DNA of 64,000 nt from Rotaria sp. Silwood1 (taxonomy: Eukaryota; Rotifera; Eurotatoria; Philodinida; Philodinidae), in the NCBI GenBank assembly GCA_905250075.1, contig CAJNOP010000493.1, positions 92,192-156,191 on the forward strand, in the 5' to 3' direction. Position numbers and translations under genes: made by a program. Every line of letters begins with the position of its first letter. Positions within the stretch are counted from its first letter, which is position 1. The notes beneath the pieces were generated by a model that saw nothing but the letters and a program-made list of their open reading frames with translations, was not told where the DNA came from and ran no database searches. This document shows positions 1 through 12,612 of the stretch, piece by piece.

Positions 1-35
1 ATATAAAAAGATCTGAATATGATAATTGGTTGGTC

Positions 36-245
36 TCAATATAATTTAATATGATTAAATAATAAAATAAAATATTGAGAAAAAAATGCGATGAATATAG
101 AAATAAATAAATTGAAAATACCTTTTTGTTTGTTAAGATATTTTTTCTGATCTTTATATGATGTTTGCTGATATTTACTATTTCGACGATTACTGTTTAA
201 TCGATTATATTCACGATTTGTTGATAATATTTGATCGATATTCAT
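36..245 (-). CDS. possible 5' exon or small ORF at the window edge
   Basis: This open frame of 69 codons starts at 245 on the minus strand. Its first 40 or so residues are rich in Asn, Gln, Lys and Arg, and the rest is hydrophobic. A GT follows the KQK-encoding stretch (about position 133), and the hydrophobic tail looks like translated AT-rich intron. A more likely reading is a first exon of about 113 bases belonging to a gene that runs off the left edge. I do not recognise the product. It could also be chance ORF in AT-rich DNA. Confidence 0.25.
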   Translation of the reverse strand: MNIDQILSTNREYNRLNSNRRNSKYQQTSYKDQKKYLNKQKGIFNLFISIFIAFFSQYFILLFNHIKLY

Positions 246-344
246 TGAATAAATATATTTATTGAGAATTGTTTTGTTCTTTCGATAAATGAATAAAGGC
301 GGTAATAAAATAATATTATTATAAGTAAAGATAAAATTCTTATA

Positions 345-725
345 TTAAATCGAGTTAGTTTTTTGTTGTTGATTATCTTTAATTATTTCAGCGGTAATAG
401 CTAATTGTAAACTTTTTCTCATAAGTTCTTCAATAAATGTTGGTCTTGTTCCAATCTGAAAAGATTTATTTTCATTATCGAATTCTTGTTCTTCTCCTTC
501 TCGTTCTTGTTTATTTATTGTATGATTATTTAAATCATTTTTAATTGATTGTTGATTTCTCTCAATATTTATTTTTTTCGTATTGAAATAATTACCCTTA
601 TTAAATAATTCTTTTCTATAACGATATAATAAATAAACAGTTAATATTAAGATTGTTGAACTAAGAGAAACAGTTGAACCAATTAAGATTCCTCGAATAA
701 GTTCATTATGATGATTAATTGACAT
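345..725 (-). CDS. small single-pass membrane protein, unknown family
   Basis: This single-exon frame of 126 residues is not recognised as a known family. A hydrophobic segment at about residues 11-34 is followed at once by basic residues (RYRKE), which fits a signal-anchor segment with a cytoplasmic tail. The tail is polar, with an acidic Glu-rich stretch near residues 74-86, and the C-terminal part (residues 93-117) looks helical. The flanking DNA is very AT-rich and non-coding, so a 126-codon frame with balanced amino-acid use stands out. No partner gene lies in the same orientation except the doubtful exon at 36-245. Function is unknown. Confidence 0.5.
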   Translation of the reverse strand: MSINHHNELIRGILIGSTVSLSSTILILTVYLLYRYRKELFNKGNYFNTKKINIERNQQSIKNDLNNHTINKQEREGEEQEFDNENKSFQIGTRPTFIEELMRKSLQLAITAEIIKDNQQQKTNSI

Positions 726-2034
726 TTATCGGTTTTTTTCTTATTTTTGATAAAAAGCAAAGAATAATTGATTAATTATATATAACAGAGATTAATTATA
801 TTTACTGATATAGACAAATTAACTAATTGACAATGTTATTATCGCGCTTTATTTTTATTTTTTTTATTTTTTGTTTATATAACTTTATTTAACTAACAGA
901 ATATAACTGAATTAATCATTTATTATTATTATATTAATTATTTTGATAAAAGATGCCTTTCTTTTTTTTTCTTTCTAACAACAATTATTCGAGAAATCTT
1001 ATTGTAAAAAAAAACCAAGAAAAATATGTTTGTTTATTATTAAATAAAGAATAATTATTGGCGTGAAAGTTAGTTGTTGTTTTTTTTGTATAGATTGTTG
1101 ATGTATATATATATATATATATTCCTATAAAATCTATCAGGTAAATAATAATTATATTTCGATTGTAAAAAGTATATTTATATTTGTAATAAATGTGGTT
1201 AGTGAAATAAATTAAATAATTAAAAATTTCTATTCGAAGAAGAATTTATCTTTTGTTAAATAAATATTTATGTTTAGTTATAATGATATTATCGAAATCC
1301 TAATTCTCAATCGAATTTCGAAAATAAATTTTTTTCTTTTTTATATTGAACTATTTTTTTGAAAAAAATCTAAATAAAATCTCTGATTAATCATTGATGA
1401 ATTATGATATGATAGGATATTTTCATATTTATTTTATTGGTTATCAGATTTCGATTAAGTTTTATTTTTTTTGTTGTCAATGAGAAAATAACTCGATGAT
1501 ATATCATTTATATAAATAAATCAATCAATCGTCAAATAATAGAAATAAAATATGTTTCTTTTTTTTTTTTTTTTTTTTTTGAAAAATCTTTTACTAGTTA
1601 AATAAGATAAATAGATTAATAATTTTAAAATAATTATAATTTATGATCATCAGAATAATATTTACAGATATAATCAACATATAATATATTTGTAAAGAAA
1701 AACTAATACCACCGAGACTATTTTAAATAATTATTTATATATTAATGTAATATTATTTAAATTTCGTTATTGTTAATATATGTATAAGTGAATATATAAT
1801 GTATTTCGAACAAAATTGATTTTAATAATAAGAAGAATATATAAACATATATACGTATATATTAATTGAGATAATATAGATTAGTTTGATCTTTAATATA
1901 ATCATTCGAGCATAACAACTGTCAGATTTGTTTTTTTCTTTATTTCTTTCTTCTATATTAAATGTCATTCAATCATATAAACAATAATATAATCTATATA
2001 TAAACAAATATTGATCAAAGACATATTTATATTT

Positions 2035-2084
2035 CATCTTTCTTTTTCTTTTTCTTTTTCTTTTTCTTTTTCTTTTTCTTTTTC
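2035..2084. repeat. (TTTTTC)n microsatellite
   Basis: About eight copies of a pyrimidine hexamer stand in tandem, directly readable in the sequence. Confidence 0.9.
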
Positions 2085-3599
2085 ATCAGTTAAATATTGA
2101 AATAGAATATATTTATTAAATAAACCATTTATCATTGTTATTCGATCGATTTATTTATCCAAATATTATTTAACTTATTTTTAACTTAATTATAAAATAA
2201 ATAAAAGCAAATTGATTAATCTTGAAAAAAGAAAAAAGAAAAAAGATAGATAAACTATATAATAATCAATTATTGTATAACATGTTTGAATAAAACATTA
2301 TTATTTATTTTAAATATCTAAAGTTAAACTAGTTCTATCATATTATATATCAAATTCATCAATATATAATAAAACATTTTTGAAATTTAATTTAATAAAT
2401 CATAATGATTTACTTTTTTTTTAAAAATTTTTATCATATATATATATATATCATTAATAGTTTAGATTTATATTAAATATAATATATTTAACAAAATTCA
2501 TCTATTGATTGAATAATAATACTCAATCGGTTACATATCTATGATTATAATCGAATTCTTCTCCTTGTTTTTATTTCTCTGGGTACTTATGAAAGAAAAA
2601 CTCATTTTCTGAGAGAAGATAATAAATAATTGAAAACGTTTAGAGAAATTTTTTGTTGCACAAATGTGTGAATTCTTGTTACCAATAATAACATAATATA
2701 ATGTTCTACTGAGAGATATTTGATGCATTTGCAATAGGTATATTTCTATCAATCGAATCTTTCAAAGAGATTTTTCCTTTTTTCTTTTTCGAACTATCTC
2801 AACAATTTATGTTCGATATTATTGTCGAAGACGACAACATTCAATAGTCAATATTCTATGAAGATTATTAATAAAACAGTTTTAGAAGACAAGATACAAA
2901 ACTAAGCTGAAATTTAAACTCACCTATTATCTATTCAATCATTTTTGATTGTTTTTCTTTCTTTTTTTTCGAAAGAGTACTTTTATCTATACAGCAGATA
3001 GATATACTGTTCTAGGAATGATAGATGAACTTTATGATTAATACAAATGTTCGATTTTCTACAGTTTTTCATAATATGACGTTTAGTGATTAGATCATTC
3101 CAGATAGAGTTTATTTTTTTTTAAATTTCTTGAACGATATTGATATATTCAATGGAAAATTTACAAAAACAAACGAACATTTAAAACTAAAATAAGGTTT
3201 GTAATCGTTGTAATTCAATTGTTTAATGTTATTTTCTAATCAGCAAAAATTTTAAATTAAATTTGTCAATCTGTCGATAAAATAATGTTAAAATAATTGA
3301 ATTCTAATTAATCTATGTTTTTTTTTACCATTAGATCTGCTTGTAAAAAATTCATATTCAATACAATTTGTTCTCGGTTTGTCAATTGAAAATATCGTTT
3401 GAATTGATAATATTCGTCAATATAATTTAAATAAATATATTATCCTCTGAAGACAATATTAAAGAAAAGATCATTGAATTGACAATTGTGTTGTAGACGC
3501 ATCTTTCGTTTAAAGTTTTCATCGATAAATTATTTTATTTATTGTTTAATAATAATAAGAGAAATTAATCAAATTAATATCATCTATAGGTCACTATTG

Positions 3600-4075
3600 A
3601 TCATAATATAGATTATTCGAATGTAATGATCATCGACGAAAACGAGATCGTCAAAAAAGATATCATCGATATAAAGATCGCCGAATTTTTTTCGATGATC
3701 TTTATCAGATACATTCTTTTCGCAATCATTATTTTCGTTCACACATTCGATATGAATCCCATGCAAAGAGCGGCTATTTATCTATCTCATAAACATCATG
3801 AATTGCAATCGAGTTTTGCGATAGATTCCGCGCTTGTTTTAGTTTCTGACCTGATTCCTAACTTAAGTTAGGAACTAACTCAATCTAGGCACTTTGACTT
3901 AACAATTGTATATATCAGCGTTGAAAAACATTGTCAATGACTATATCGCAGAAAGTGAGATCGTCGAAATGATAGATTGACGATTGGCACATTACCGAAA
4001 TCATATTTCGTCGAAATACGGTTCGCCGAATTTCGGCGATGTATCTTTCGGCGAACAGCATACTTACCGAAATTT
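3600..4075. repeat. CG-richer repeat remnant with palindromes
   Basis: This block is less AT-rich than its surroundings and is dense in CGA, TCG and GCCGAA motifs. It contains a perfect 20-bp palindrome at 3855-3874 (TTCCTAACTTAAGTTAGGAA) and a hairpin-forming GCCGAA/TTCGGC stretch at about 4023-4053. The motif TTACCGAAAT occurs near both 3992 and 4064. It looks like an old repeat or transposon remnant, but I could not define its ends. Confidence 0.4.
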
Positions 4076-4430
4076 AATCGTAAAAAATATTAAATTTATT
4101 CTTAATTAAGATTAAGTTTTAGAAAAAGGCAAAAGTCGATATATAAATGAATTGTTTTTGTTTTTCTATCGTCGTTTCTCTACTGATGTTGATCAACTCT
4201 TTTTAAATTGAACAGATCGAATAATATTTATTTATAAATGAAATAAAAATATGAATTAAATTGATCATATAGATAATAGGGACCTCTAGAGAACAAATAT
4301 CGAATTGGAAAATAATCAATGTCGTACAAAAACCATAAACAAAAAAAAGAATTTTTTTTTAACATTATTCTATAGATTTAATCAATTGAATGAAAATCTA
4401 GGGAACACAAGACACAAGACAAATTAAAAT

Positions 4431-7400
4431 ATGCAAAGTTTATTTATATTAAATAGTAGTAAAATAATTAATTCAAATATTCGTTTATCTTCATCATCAA
4501 TAAAACCTTCGATTATTTCTCGTATTCGAAATATAATTCATCATTATTGGCTTGGATCAAAATTACTTTATCAAAATTATAAATCAGTTCAACAAATTCG
4601 AAAAAAGTTTGTATTTAGTTTTATTTTTTTATATTATTCAATATAGCTAAATATCTTCTTCTTCTTCTTGTTTTTTTTATTCTTCAATCAAATAAATCTT
4701 ATATAGAGATATTAATTCGTTAACACGTCATGAATATTTAACATTAGAACAATTTCATTATGATATTCGTGTTGGAGCTCCATTTGTTTTATTATTTCTA
4801 TTACCGATAATTGGTTATAGTGCCCCGATTATTGCTTTTATTGCTCCAAAATATCTTCCATCAACACTAATTATGCCTAAACAAAAGGTTTTATATTAAA
4901 AATAATTAAATTTGTTTTGTTTGTTTTATAAAATCATATAAATAAATTTTAGGTTGCATTTATAAAAGATGATGCGCGTGCATCATCTTTAATAATTGAT
5001 TCATTAATTGAATTTAGTCAAAAACAATACAATTATGAAAATATTCATGGAATAATATCAATTATGCAATTTATAGATCAAGTAAACAAATAGACGAGTA
5101 CTTTCATTATTTTCTTCTGTTTCTATCAATTAGCTTAATGAAGAAAAAAAAAACTAAATAGGTAACAAAAATTCTAATAAGTGGACAGTTATCTTTATCA
5201 GATTAGTGATAATCTATCTTTTATTAGTTACTGAATAATCGACAATCGAAAGAGATAATAGAAAATATTCAAGTTTACCAACAATAAGCTTCTCTTTTCA
5301 AATATAATCATTATTTACAAAATATTTTATCCAAGGATTTTTTTTATTCGACAAATCTTACTCTCTTTATATCTCTCTCTATAATAAACTTCGAAAAATT
5401 GATTAGAAAAATCTATATAATCAATCGTTATTTTCGAAAAAAAAAACAAAATATCTTTGATTGATGAATTCGAAAATATTTCATTATCTATTTCGTAATA
5501 AATTGTTACGGATCCGTGGTCACTTATTTATTTATCTAAGGATAATTTAGCATTTGTGAGAATGAATTTATTCTATAATAAGATGAGAAGTCGAGCCATC
5601 GTTAATTTCAATCTTTTTTTAAAATCGAGTTCGTTCAATTAAATTACTTTTCTAAACACTTTCAATTTAGAATATTGGGTTTTTTTTTCATTCAAATCAT
5701 AGATGATTTTAAACTAAAATAAATAAATCATTTTTAATAAAAAATGAATTCGAACAAAAAGAAAAATCAAAATTTGATTATATATATATATAATATGATG
5801 AATATTATTTAAGAATAAGTTAATATGTCAAACTTGAATCGATCTCGTCTAGTTTGTTCGTCGATGGAATATACGAAAATTTAATAAATTATCAATAAAT
5901 AGAGAAAGATTTATGCATAAGACTCCATTAATTTATACGAAAATATCTGTTAAGATAAAAACCTTCCTCAGGATAATTATTTTTTCTTCTCTGCTTTTAT
6001 TTTTTACTTAACTTCGATACGACTGAATATTTAAACAAATATTTATAATAAAACAATATTTTATTGTCGCTAGTAGAATTAAGTCGATGGTTAACTCTAT
6101 GAGGAATATTTCGAGAAGAAAAATCCATTCTCATCTAGAATTATCATCAATTTAAATTGATATTAAAACACATTTGTATTTATCTAATCTCTTGTTTTTT
6201 TTATTGATGATTAAATGTATTTCTTCTGAAAACAGGAGCGGCGCCAAGAGGTCGGAGCAGGGGGGGGGGGGCAGTGCCAAAATCGGAGAAAGTCAAAAAG
6301 TGTTCTCTAAACTGAAATTTTCTCCGAATCAGAATTTTATTAATATACTTCTTCAAAATCGGAGAAAATCGTTTACTCATTTTTGTTCAAAATTGGATTT
6401 TTCTGAATTCATAGAAATATATTCAACACTATTATATAACTTCGCAGAAAATTCAAGTTTGAAGAACATTTTTGGGCGATTTTCTCCGATTTTGGAGAAA
6501 TATATTATACAAATTTCTCCAAAATCGGAGAAAACCGCCTAAAAATGCCCTCCAAACTTGAATTTTTACCGAATTTAGAGAAAACTATCGAGTATATTTC
6601 TCCAAAATCGGAGAAAGTAGCAGTGAAAATTTTCTGGAGCAGGAGGGGTGACCCCCCTATCCCCCCTCCCCCGGTCGCGCCGCCCCTCTCTGAAAATATT
6701 CGTTTTCGAGTTATCTCGTCTAATAATCTCTGATACCAACAATATAAACATAATTATAATTAATATGTCAAATAACAACGATCAGTTTTTAAAAAGAAAA
6801 TTCTTTTTTAAATGCTTCTCTTTTCAAAAACGAATAATTGATTGAGTTATAAGAAAAACGAAGATAAATAAATAAGATTTGATCATCGATAAAAGAAAAA
6901 AAAAACCAGTTTTCTGTTTTTGTGTACTCAAAAAGTGAGTAAACTCTAGAATCGGTCAGTATGTCCGGCCGGCCGTTTACACGATAACTTTCGAAAGGAG
7001 AGTCCGATCACGATGAAATTTTCTATACAGTTCAGTCTTTACAATATCTCGGTCGAGAGAAGAAGATGAGAAGGATCGGCCGAGCCGTTCCTGAGTTATT
7101 GGAAAAATACCCATTTTCCCCTATAGCTTCCTGTGGAAAAATCGATCCATTGCCGCTTTCGTAAAAGACTTTTCCTATCATAGTCAATTAAGACCCCAAC
7201 TATTATATACCATTCGATAGAGAATTTCAAGAGCTATAAAATGATATATAAAACATGAGGAAACAGGAAGATTATCTTACCCATCGCAAAGATAAATAGG
7301 GAAGAATCGGTTCTGTTTTTGTGCACGCTCTAATTGATCGCCAGTTAGAGCTTTATCTTTCGACCATAGAGATGATAATCGAAGGTTTTCTGGGGCGGAG

Positions 7401-8287
7401 AACTAGAATCTGCACTAAACTTGGCTCGAAGCTCCATTAGTTGAGTATTGACCAATAGAAATCATGTTATAGGAAAAACGACTTTCTGAGGCTAAATAAA
7501 GCCGAACAGGTGAAATTTGAGGTCTATACGCTCCTAAGTCCTACGGTTGAACAGTAGGCAATGGAATTCAAGGGTTTATAGAAAAGGTTTGCCTCGCGAA
7601 TTTTTTATATCCATAGATTCTAGGATGACCGATTTGTCTCATTCACTTTTTGAAGTACACATAGCTCTCAGATATAAATCGGAGATTTCCGCATTTATTA
7701 TTTTTGTTTTGTAAATATGTGAAAAATCGAAAAAAAGAAAAAAGATTGTTAATTGAAAGGTTTCAAAATCATCTGATCGATTTAAAATGTTAATGTCATC
7801 GATTCCATTATATTCATCATTATTTACAAAATATATTAATTTATCATTACTTGATCGTAAACATTTATTATTAATTCATAAATCAGTATTACATTCATCA
7901 TTTATTGCTGATTATATTTTAACTAATTATTCAATTGAATATGATCTTGAAATGTGGCAACATCGAATATTAATTGATGATAAAAGAATAATAAATGTAA
8001 ATAAACTTAGTCAATATGAATTAGTATCATCTCTTTATTCACGTGGTATATATCTTCATGTAAATCATATGGGTAAAGTTTTACAATATGAACAAATGAA
8101 CAATTTGAATAAATTTGAGAAAAAAAAATCGAAAAACTTAAATGAATATATTAATATAGATGAATATATTATAAACGATTGGAAAGAATTATTACATAAA
8201 TGGATTCAAATTCATGATCAAGTTTCAAAAACAAATCGAATATCTACAAGTTTTCTTGTTCATATAACACCTTTACTTGTTAATTAA
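4431..8287 (+). CDS. LETM1-domain-containing protein, LETMD1-like (4 exons)
   Basis: Exons 4431-4606, 4707-4887, 4953-5081 and 7760-8287 join in frame to a 337-residue protein; all junctions are GT-AG. The N-terminus is basic and Ser-rich (IIRHY-type residues follow), as in a mitochondrial presequence. Residues 66-107 give the RHEYLTLEQF motif followed by a membrane segment, typical of LETM1/LETMD1 proteins. The last exon has the helical LETM1-like domain, including SQYELVSSLYSRG. Family knowledge places these proteins in the inner mitochondrial membrane; LETMD1 is about 360 residues, close to this length. Intron 3 is 2.7 kb instead of about 65-100 bases and carries two inserted elements (6233-6688 and about 6921-7662). 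The acceptor before 7760 has a weak pyrimidine tract, so a missed small exon is possible. The frame is intact. Confidence 0.75.
6233..6688. mobile_element. hAT-like MITE in LETMD1-like intron, TSD TCTGAAAA
   Basis: This 456-bp insertion is flanked by identical 8-bp copies TCTGAAAA at 6225-6232 and 6689-6696. The termini are inverted and GC-rich: the left begins CAGGAGCGGCGCC and the right, read inward, GAGGGGCGGCGC. A G-run at 6260-6271 and a C-run near 6652-6672 lie just inside. The interior repeats the core AAAATCGGAGAAA or its complement about five times (for example 6293, 6356, 6488, 6519, 6605). It encodes no transposase. The 8-bp duplication points to the hAT superfamily; this is a non-autonomous copy. 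The short open frames it contains are not genes. Confidence 0.8.
6921..7662. mobile_element. terminal-inverted-repeat element in LETMD1-like intron
   Basis: The left end TGTGTACTCAAAAAGTGA (about 6921) is matched in reverse complement by the right end TCACTTTTTGAAGTACACA near 7643-7662, with one extra base in the right copy. The 740-bp interior is much richer in GC than the intron and has no long ORF. An internal stretch near 7313-7345 again resembles the left end (TTCTGTTTTTGTGCACGCTC). I found no clear target duplication, so the superfamily is unassigned. Confidence 0.6.
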
Positions 8288-8371
8288 TAAATTTTAATTT
8301 GACTTATGTATATATCTTTTTATAAGAGAGAAAAAGAAAGAAAAAACTAAGAAAATATTAATGTATTTGAT

Positions 8372-8619
8372 TTAAATGTTGAACAAATCTGAAGAATAAA
8401 TGGCACTGTTATATTCTCTATGAAAATATTTATTTAAAATTGGATTTGTTTTCAAATAACATATTGATGAATAAATATCATACGTAAAAGCCCGACACGA
8501 GAATATTTCAAGACACCATAAACAACATTTTGACCAACTGATTGAGTTATTTGACATTAAATTAATACCAATTAAATTAACATTTTTCATAATAATTAAA
8601 TTTTTACAAGAATAATATT
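8372..8619 (-). CDS. PAN/Apple-domain exon of a probable secreted protein
   Basis: The exon begins after a good acceptor (TTTATTTATAG on the minus strand, exon start 8619) and ends at a TAA at 8372. The frame runs YYSCKNLII..., through SWSKCCLWCLEIF and SCRAFTYD, then CYLKT. This Cys spacing (C, then CC-x2-C, C, C) and the CRAF-Y core fit PAN/Apple domains, which bind proteins or carbohydrates in secreted and surface proteins. The exon covers one domain of roughly 80 residues. The upstream exon carrying start codon and signal peptide was not found; a consensus donor GTGAGT on the minus strand at 8831-8826 could belong to it. The gene may therefore be incomplete or a fragment. Confidence 0.55.
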
Positions 8620-9357
8620 CTATAAATAAACAATTATTTCATTATTATTTTTCTTTTTTTTAATATATATATATACATTTATCTTACCCAATATTCGAGT
8701 TGACAAATTTGATTCTAATTTAAATAAACAAAAACAAAAAAAAAGGATATTTTCGTTAAGATTTGTTTTTTATTTTTATTAATATAGAAATAATTAAATA
8801 AATTTTATATTATTTCTTAGCAAAAACTCACCCGATCAATATAAAAAAAAAGTCGAGATAAATTGATTTTTCTTATGTATAAATCGAATCGAACGTTTTA
8901 TATTATTTATTTGTTGAGAGATTACATTTATTATATAGACTGTTAAATACAATTGAATATTGAATATTGAATATATTCTATTATTAATATTTACGATCTA
9001 TATGAGACTTTTTTTTTCGTTATCTATTATATTCATTTAATTAAATGATTGACATTTATTTAAATAGATCATTGAGAATAATTCGATTTCAAATATTCAA
9101 ATAATTAATATTACCATTAACAGATTTAAACAAAAACAAAATAACATATATATTGATTGATTTAAAAACAAAATTATAGAATTAATCTTATATATTAATT
9201 ATATAAGCGAGATATAACATAAGAATCTTTTTCTTATATTAATCATATTTTATCTAAATGAGTAGGAAACACATTTTTTTTTATTTTTCTTTCAAATATC
9301 TTCAAACTCAATCATTGTTGTGCTTCATTCAAATGAACAATCCTATCAAACAACAGT
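8620..9357. other. AT-rich intergenic DNA upstream of the PAN exon
   Basis: This stretch probably holds the 5' part of the PAN-domain gene, but I see no exon with a convincing signal peptide. A minus-strand GTGAGT donor stands at 8831-8826. Nothing else is recognised. Confidence 0.4.
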
Positions 9358-9365
9358 CGGAAAAC

Positions 9366-11534
9366 CAGCGCTGGAACCGATCCGGACCGGTTTGGAAAAC
9401 CTACCAGCCCGAAAAATACCGGAAATTCACCGGTTGAAAATTAAAAATAACTATCTTCATTTTCTCTGTTGTTTTGTAAAAAAAAATGTTATTTTTGATT
9501 TTTCCATCAAGTATGAAGTTGATGAAATAGTTTTCCATCGTTATACAGTATATACAGCATGATTCATTTATTTTTGCTCATTTTTCTTCAATCTACTGTT
9601 TTTCTGCAAAACTTGAAAAGTTTTTCTTTTTGATATGGTTGGATAGAGCATCGATTACTCTATCGAACTATATAGTTTTTATTTTATTTATTTTGCGCCT
9701 TGTTAAAAAAGATTTATAAATTCTGAGAAGCCATCGAACGTAACTTTTGCACGCTCATATTTCAGTTCAACTAAATTCATTAATGATGGAAACTGTTGTA
9801 GATGCAATAGATCCATGAAACTTCCTCATGCAGAACGTATTAAACAAAACGGATTCGAAATTGAGGAGAAAACTGAATTTTACTGTTAAAATATCGTCCA
9901 CTTTTGCATTTATGAAAAACCAAGGTTATAGCGATTTTTGTAAAAATGCATCTGTACGACTGAACGTAAATCTAACCAAAATCATATAAATCGGTAGAGA
10001 GATTAACGCTCTATTTAGCTATATATCAATGACAAAAAGTTTATATGCTTAAACAGCCAAAATTTCTTTGAAGAAAAGTCAAAAAAAAGTATATGAAAAA
10101 AATTCAGGAACACATTTCTCAGAAACGTTGCCCCAGTTTATAGTAGAGATAAAGCATAAGCTCGATGAAAAATATATAGTTCGGTATAAAAAAGAGCGGT
10201 CTATTATTCTATGTACAAATAAAAAGTTTTAGTACGCCAAATAATAGTAAAAATAGTTAGCTGTGAGATGGTCGCAAAATTGCTGGATGCAAAAATCGCT
10301 GATAACTGCTTTTCGAAAAGTACCACATTTTGACCAAGATTCAAAGTAAACAAAATGAAAATTATATGGATCGATGGAGTAATCGACGCTCTATCCACCT
10401 ATATTAATATAAAAAATATGCAAGGTATTGTTTAAATACAGCAAATTGAACAAAACTATTCACACTAATATAATCAACCTGTATTTCTCAAAAAAGTCAA
10501 CAAGTTTATAATAAACATAAAGAATAAGTTCAATGAAAAGTATATAGTTTGATAGAGGAACTAATAGTCTATTAAAATATATAAAAATAAAAGTTTCAGT
10601 ATCTCGGTAAAAAGCAGTCATCGAAAAAAATTACCTCAGAAATGGACTAAAAATTGTTGGGTAGAAAAATCTTTTTCGGCTTCTGTTCGAGATGTATCAA
10701 AATTTTTGGGCCAAGATACAAGGTAAACAAAATAAAAACTACATAGCTTGGTAGAGTAATCAGTGCTCTATCCAACCATATTAAAAAAATAAAAACTTTC
10801 GAGTTTTGCAGAAATACAGTAGACTCAAGAAAATGAGCAAAAATAAGGGAATCATACTGTATATATATATATATCTTAATACCGTTATTATTAATATGGG
10901 AATAAAATTGACTATTTTTTTTTCAATATGATTGCCTATTGTTGTATATCTCATTTTTTGTTTATATATTTTTTTTTGTCATTTTGTTTTTATCAGCAAT
11001 GATGAAAAGATGATTTGATAATAAAACATGAACAAACATAACTTATACTAGAAAAGCAGAGTACTGAAAACTAATTTTCGATTTTGCATATCCTTTTAAG
11101 TCGGTAAACTTACCAAGGAACAATAGACACTATCAGGCAAAACTGCATCATGTTCTCGAGATCATATTCACAAAATTAAAATGTTCCATGACTCGCAAAC
11201 ATCAGGAATATCTTTTCTAGAACCTCACTCCAAGTTTTAATTATACTTGGTCAAGAATTAAAATTCTTCAAACTATATTTCTGAATACTTTTCTTAGGAT
11301 CCTATGAGAAAACTTTAAATGCTAATCTGTCTGAATCTATGCTGTGAAGAGTAGAATTTGACTTCATCGTTTCTCCACATGTTTTCCAGTATCTAGGACG
11401 CATTTGACGTAGTCAATTATACGGTATACTGTCCGGTTTGCCGGAAATTCACCGGTTCAAGAGCATTCTGTAACCGGTCCGGTCCGGCGACAGGACCGGA
11501 CCGGCTTTTCGATTTCTTACCGGTTCCAGCTCTG
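9366..11534. mobile_element. hAT-like 2.2-kb non-autonomous element, TSD CGGAAAAC
   Basis: Identical 8-bp copies CGGAAAAC lie at 9358-9365 and 11535-11542. The left terminus CAGCGCTGGAACCG matches the right terminus read inward, CAGAGCTGGAACCGG. Both ends are rich in CCGG motifs, and CCGGAAATTCACCGGTT occurs in the same orientation near both (9419 and 11441). Inside the ends, 9571-9690 is matched in inverted orientation by about 10735-10845. A degenerate motif around GAGTAATCGACGCTCTATCC recurs at about 9644 (inverted), 10000, 10375, 10555 and 10755. No transposase frame is present; the ORF at 9320-9562 is spurious. CAG termini plus an 8-bp TSD indicate hAT. Confidence 0.85.
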
Positions 11535-11542
11535 CGGAAAAC

Positions 11543-11876
11543 TATAAATTCATACGGAGCAACTTAAGATAATTCTCATTTAACTAATCTATTTATATCA
11601 TATTCGTCTTTAAATTATTTTTTGTGCTTTTGCGTCTAATTAATAACGATAATATGTTAGAATATATATATATATATTGAAATTGATCGAGCTTAGCAAT
11701 AAGACACTTTCGAGACGATATATCTGAACATTTTTAAAGTGACCTTTGTTAATTAAGCACCAGAAAAAAAACAGAAAAAGAATATTGAATAAAATTCATT
11801 AGAAAAAATAAGTCCATTATAATATATTGAAACTATAATGTTTATCGATGATATGTCACTAGGATCTATTCAATCA

Positions 11877-11911
<35 letters not shown>

Positions 11912-12612
11912 CAAACAGTCTAGAAAATCTTTTTTATTTAATCATTGAAACAATAATAATAATAACTATGAAAAAACAAAAAAAACTTAATGTAAATATT
12001 TTAGTCAAAATTCTTTCGAGTAAAGTCGATTGAAAATACACATTATTATATATTTAATTTAATTATTTTCAATGTTAAAAATAAAACAAATTTGTTTTAT
12101 ATGAAGATAAATGTTAAAAAAATAAAACTAATAAATATTTATTTGAATGAGATAACTATTAATATATATATGTGCTTTTATCTGGAGTTTTATTCGAGAA
12201 ATTCTTTTAAATATTCTTCGATATAGAATTTGATTAGACTTTTAATTGAATTGAATTTCTCTATCATTTTATTCTTTAATAAATAATTATTTTCTTTATT
12301 TGGTGATTAAAATAAAAATCATGTGTTTTTTTATGGTTTAGTTTTGTTTGATTTGTTTATGAAATATGACAATACTCTTAAAAACTAATCTAAACATTGT
12401 TGTCTAAAAACATCACTCTATGCAATTTAAAACGAAAGAAAGAAAAAAAAGAAAAAAGAAAAAAGAAATGTTAATTTTGACTTTCGTATTAACATAGAAT
12501 ATTTTATTGTTAAATCCTAATATAATATTCTCGTTTAAAAAATCGAAAATAATATTTAAGTTAAAATAATATATTTATTTACCATTTTCTGATCTATGAA
12601 ATGTCATTTTAT
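11543..12612. other. AT-rich intergenic DNA
   Basis: No gene is seen. There is an AT dinucleotide run at about 11880-11908 and another near 11664-11678. Confidence 0.6.

Larger units (their letters stand above)
726..4430. other. AT-rich intergenic DNA
   Basis: I see no supportable gene in these 3.7 kb. The stretch contains a poly-T run near 1558-1580, a (TTTTTC)n array at about 2035-2084, an AT run near 1105-1121, and a less AT-biased stretch at 3600-4075. Short open frames at 2531-2752 (minus), 3584-3766 (minus) and 3626-3871 (plus) show no recognisable domain. Confidence 0.6.

Noticed and set aside
6174..6845. Several open frames on both strands near 6.2-6.8 kb
   Set aside because: They lie within or overlap the 6233-6688 MITE and are made of its repeated AAAATCGGAGAAA motifs and GC-rich ends; no domain.
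9320..9562. 80-codon plus-strand frame
   Set aside because: It crosses the left boundary and TSD of the 9366-11534 element, so it cannot be a conserved gene.
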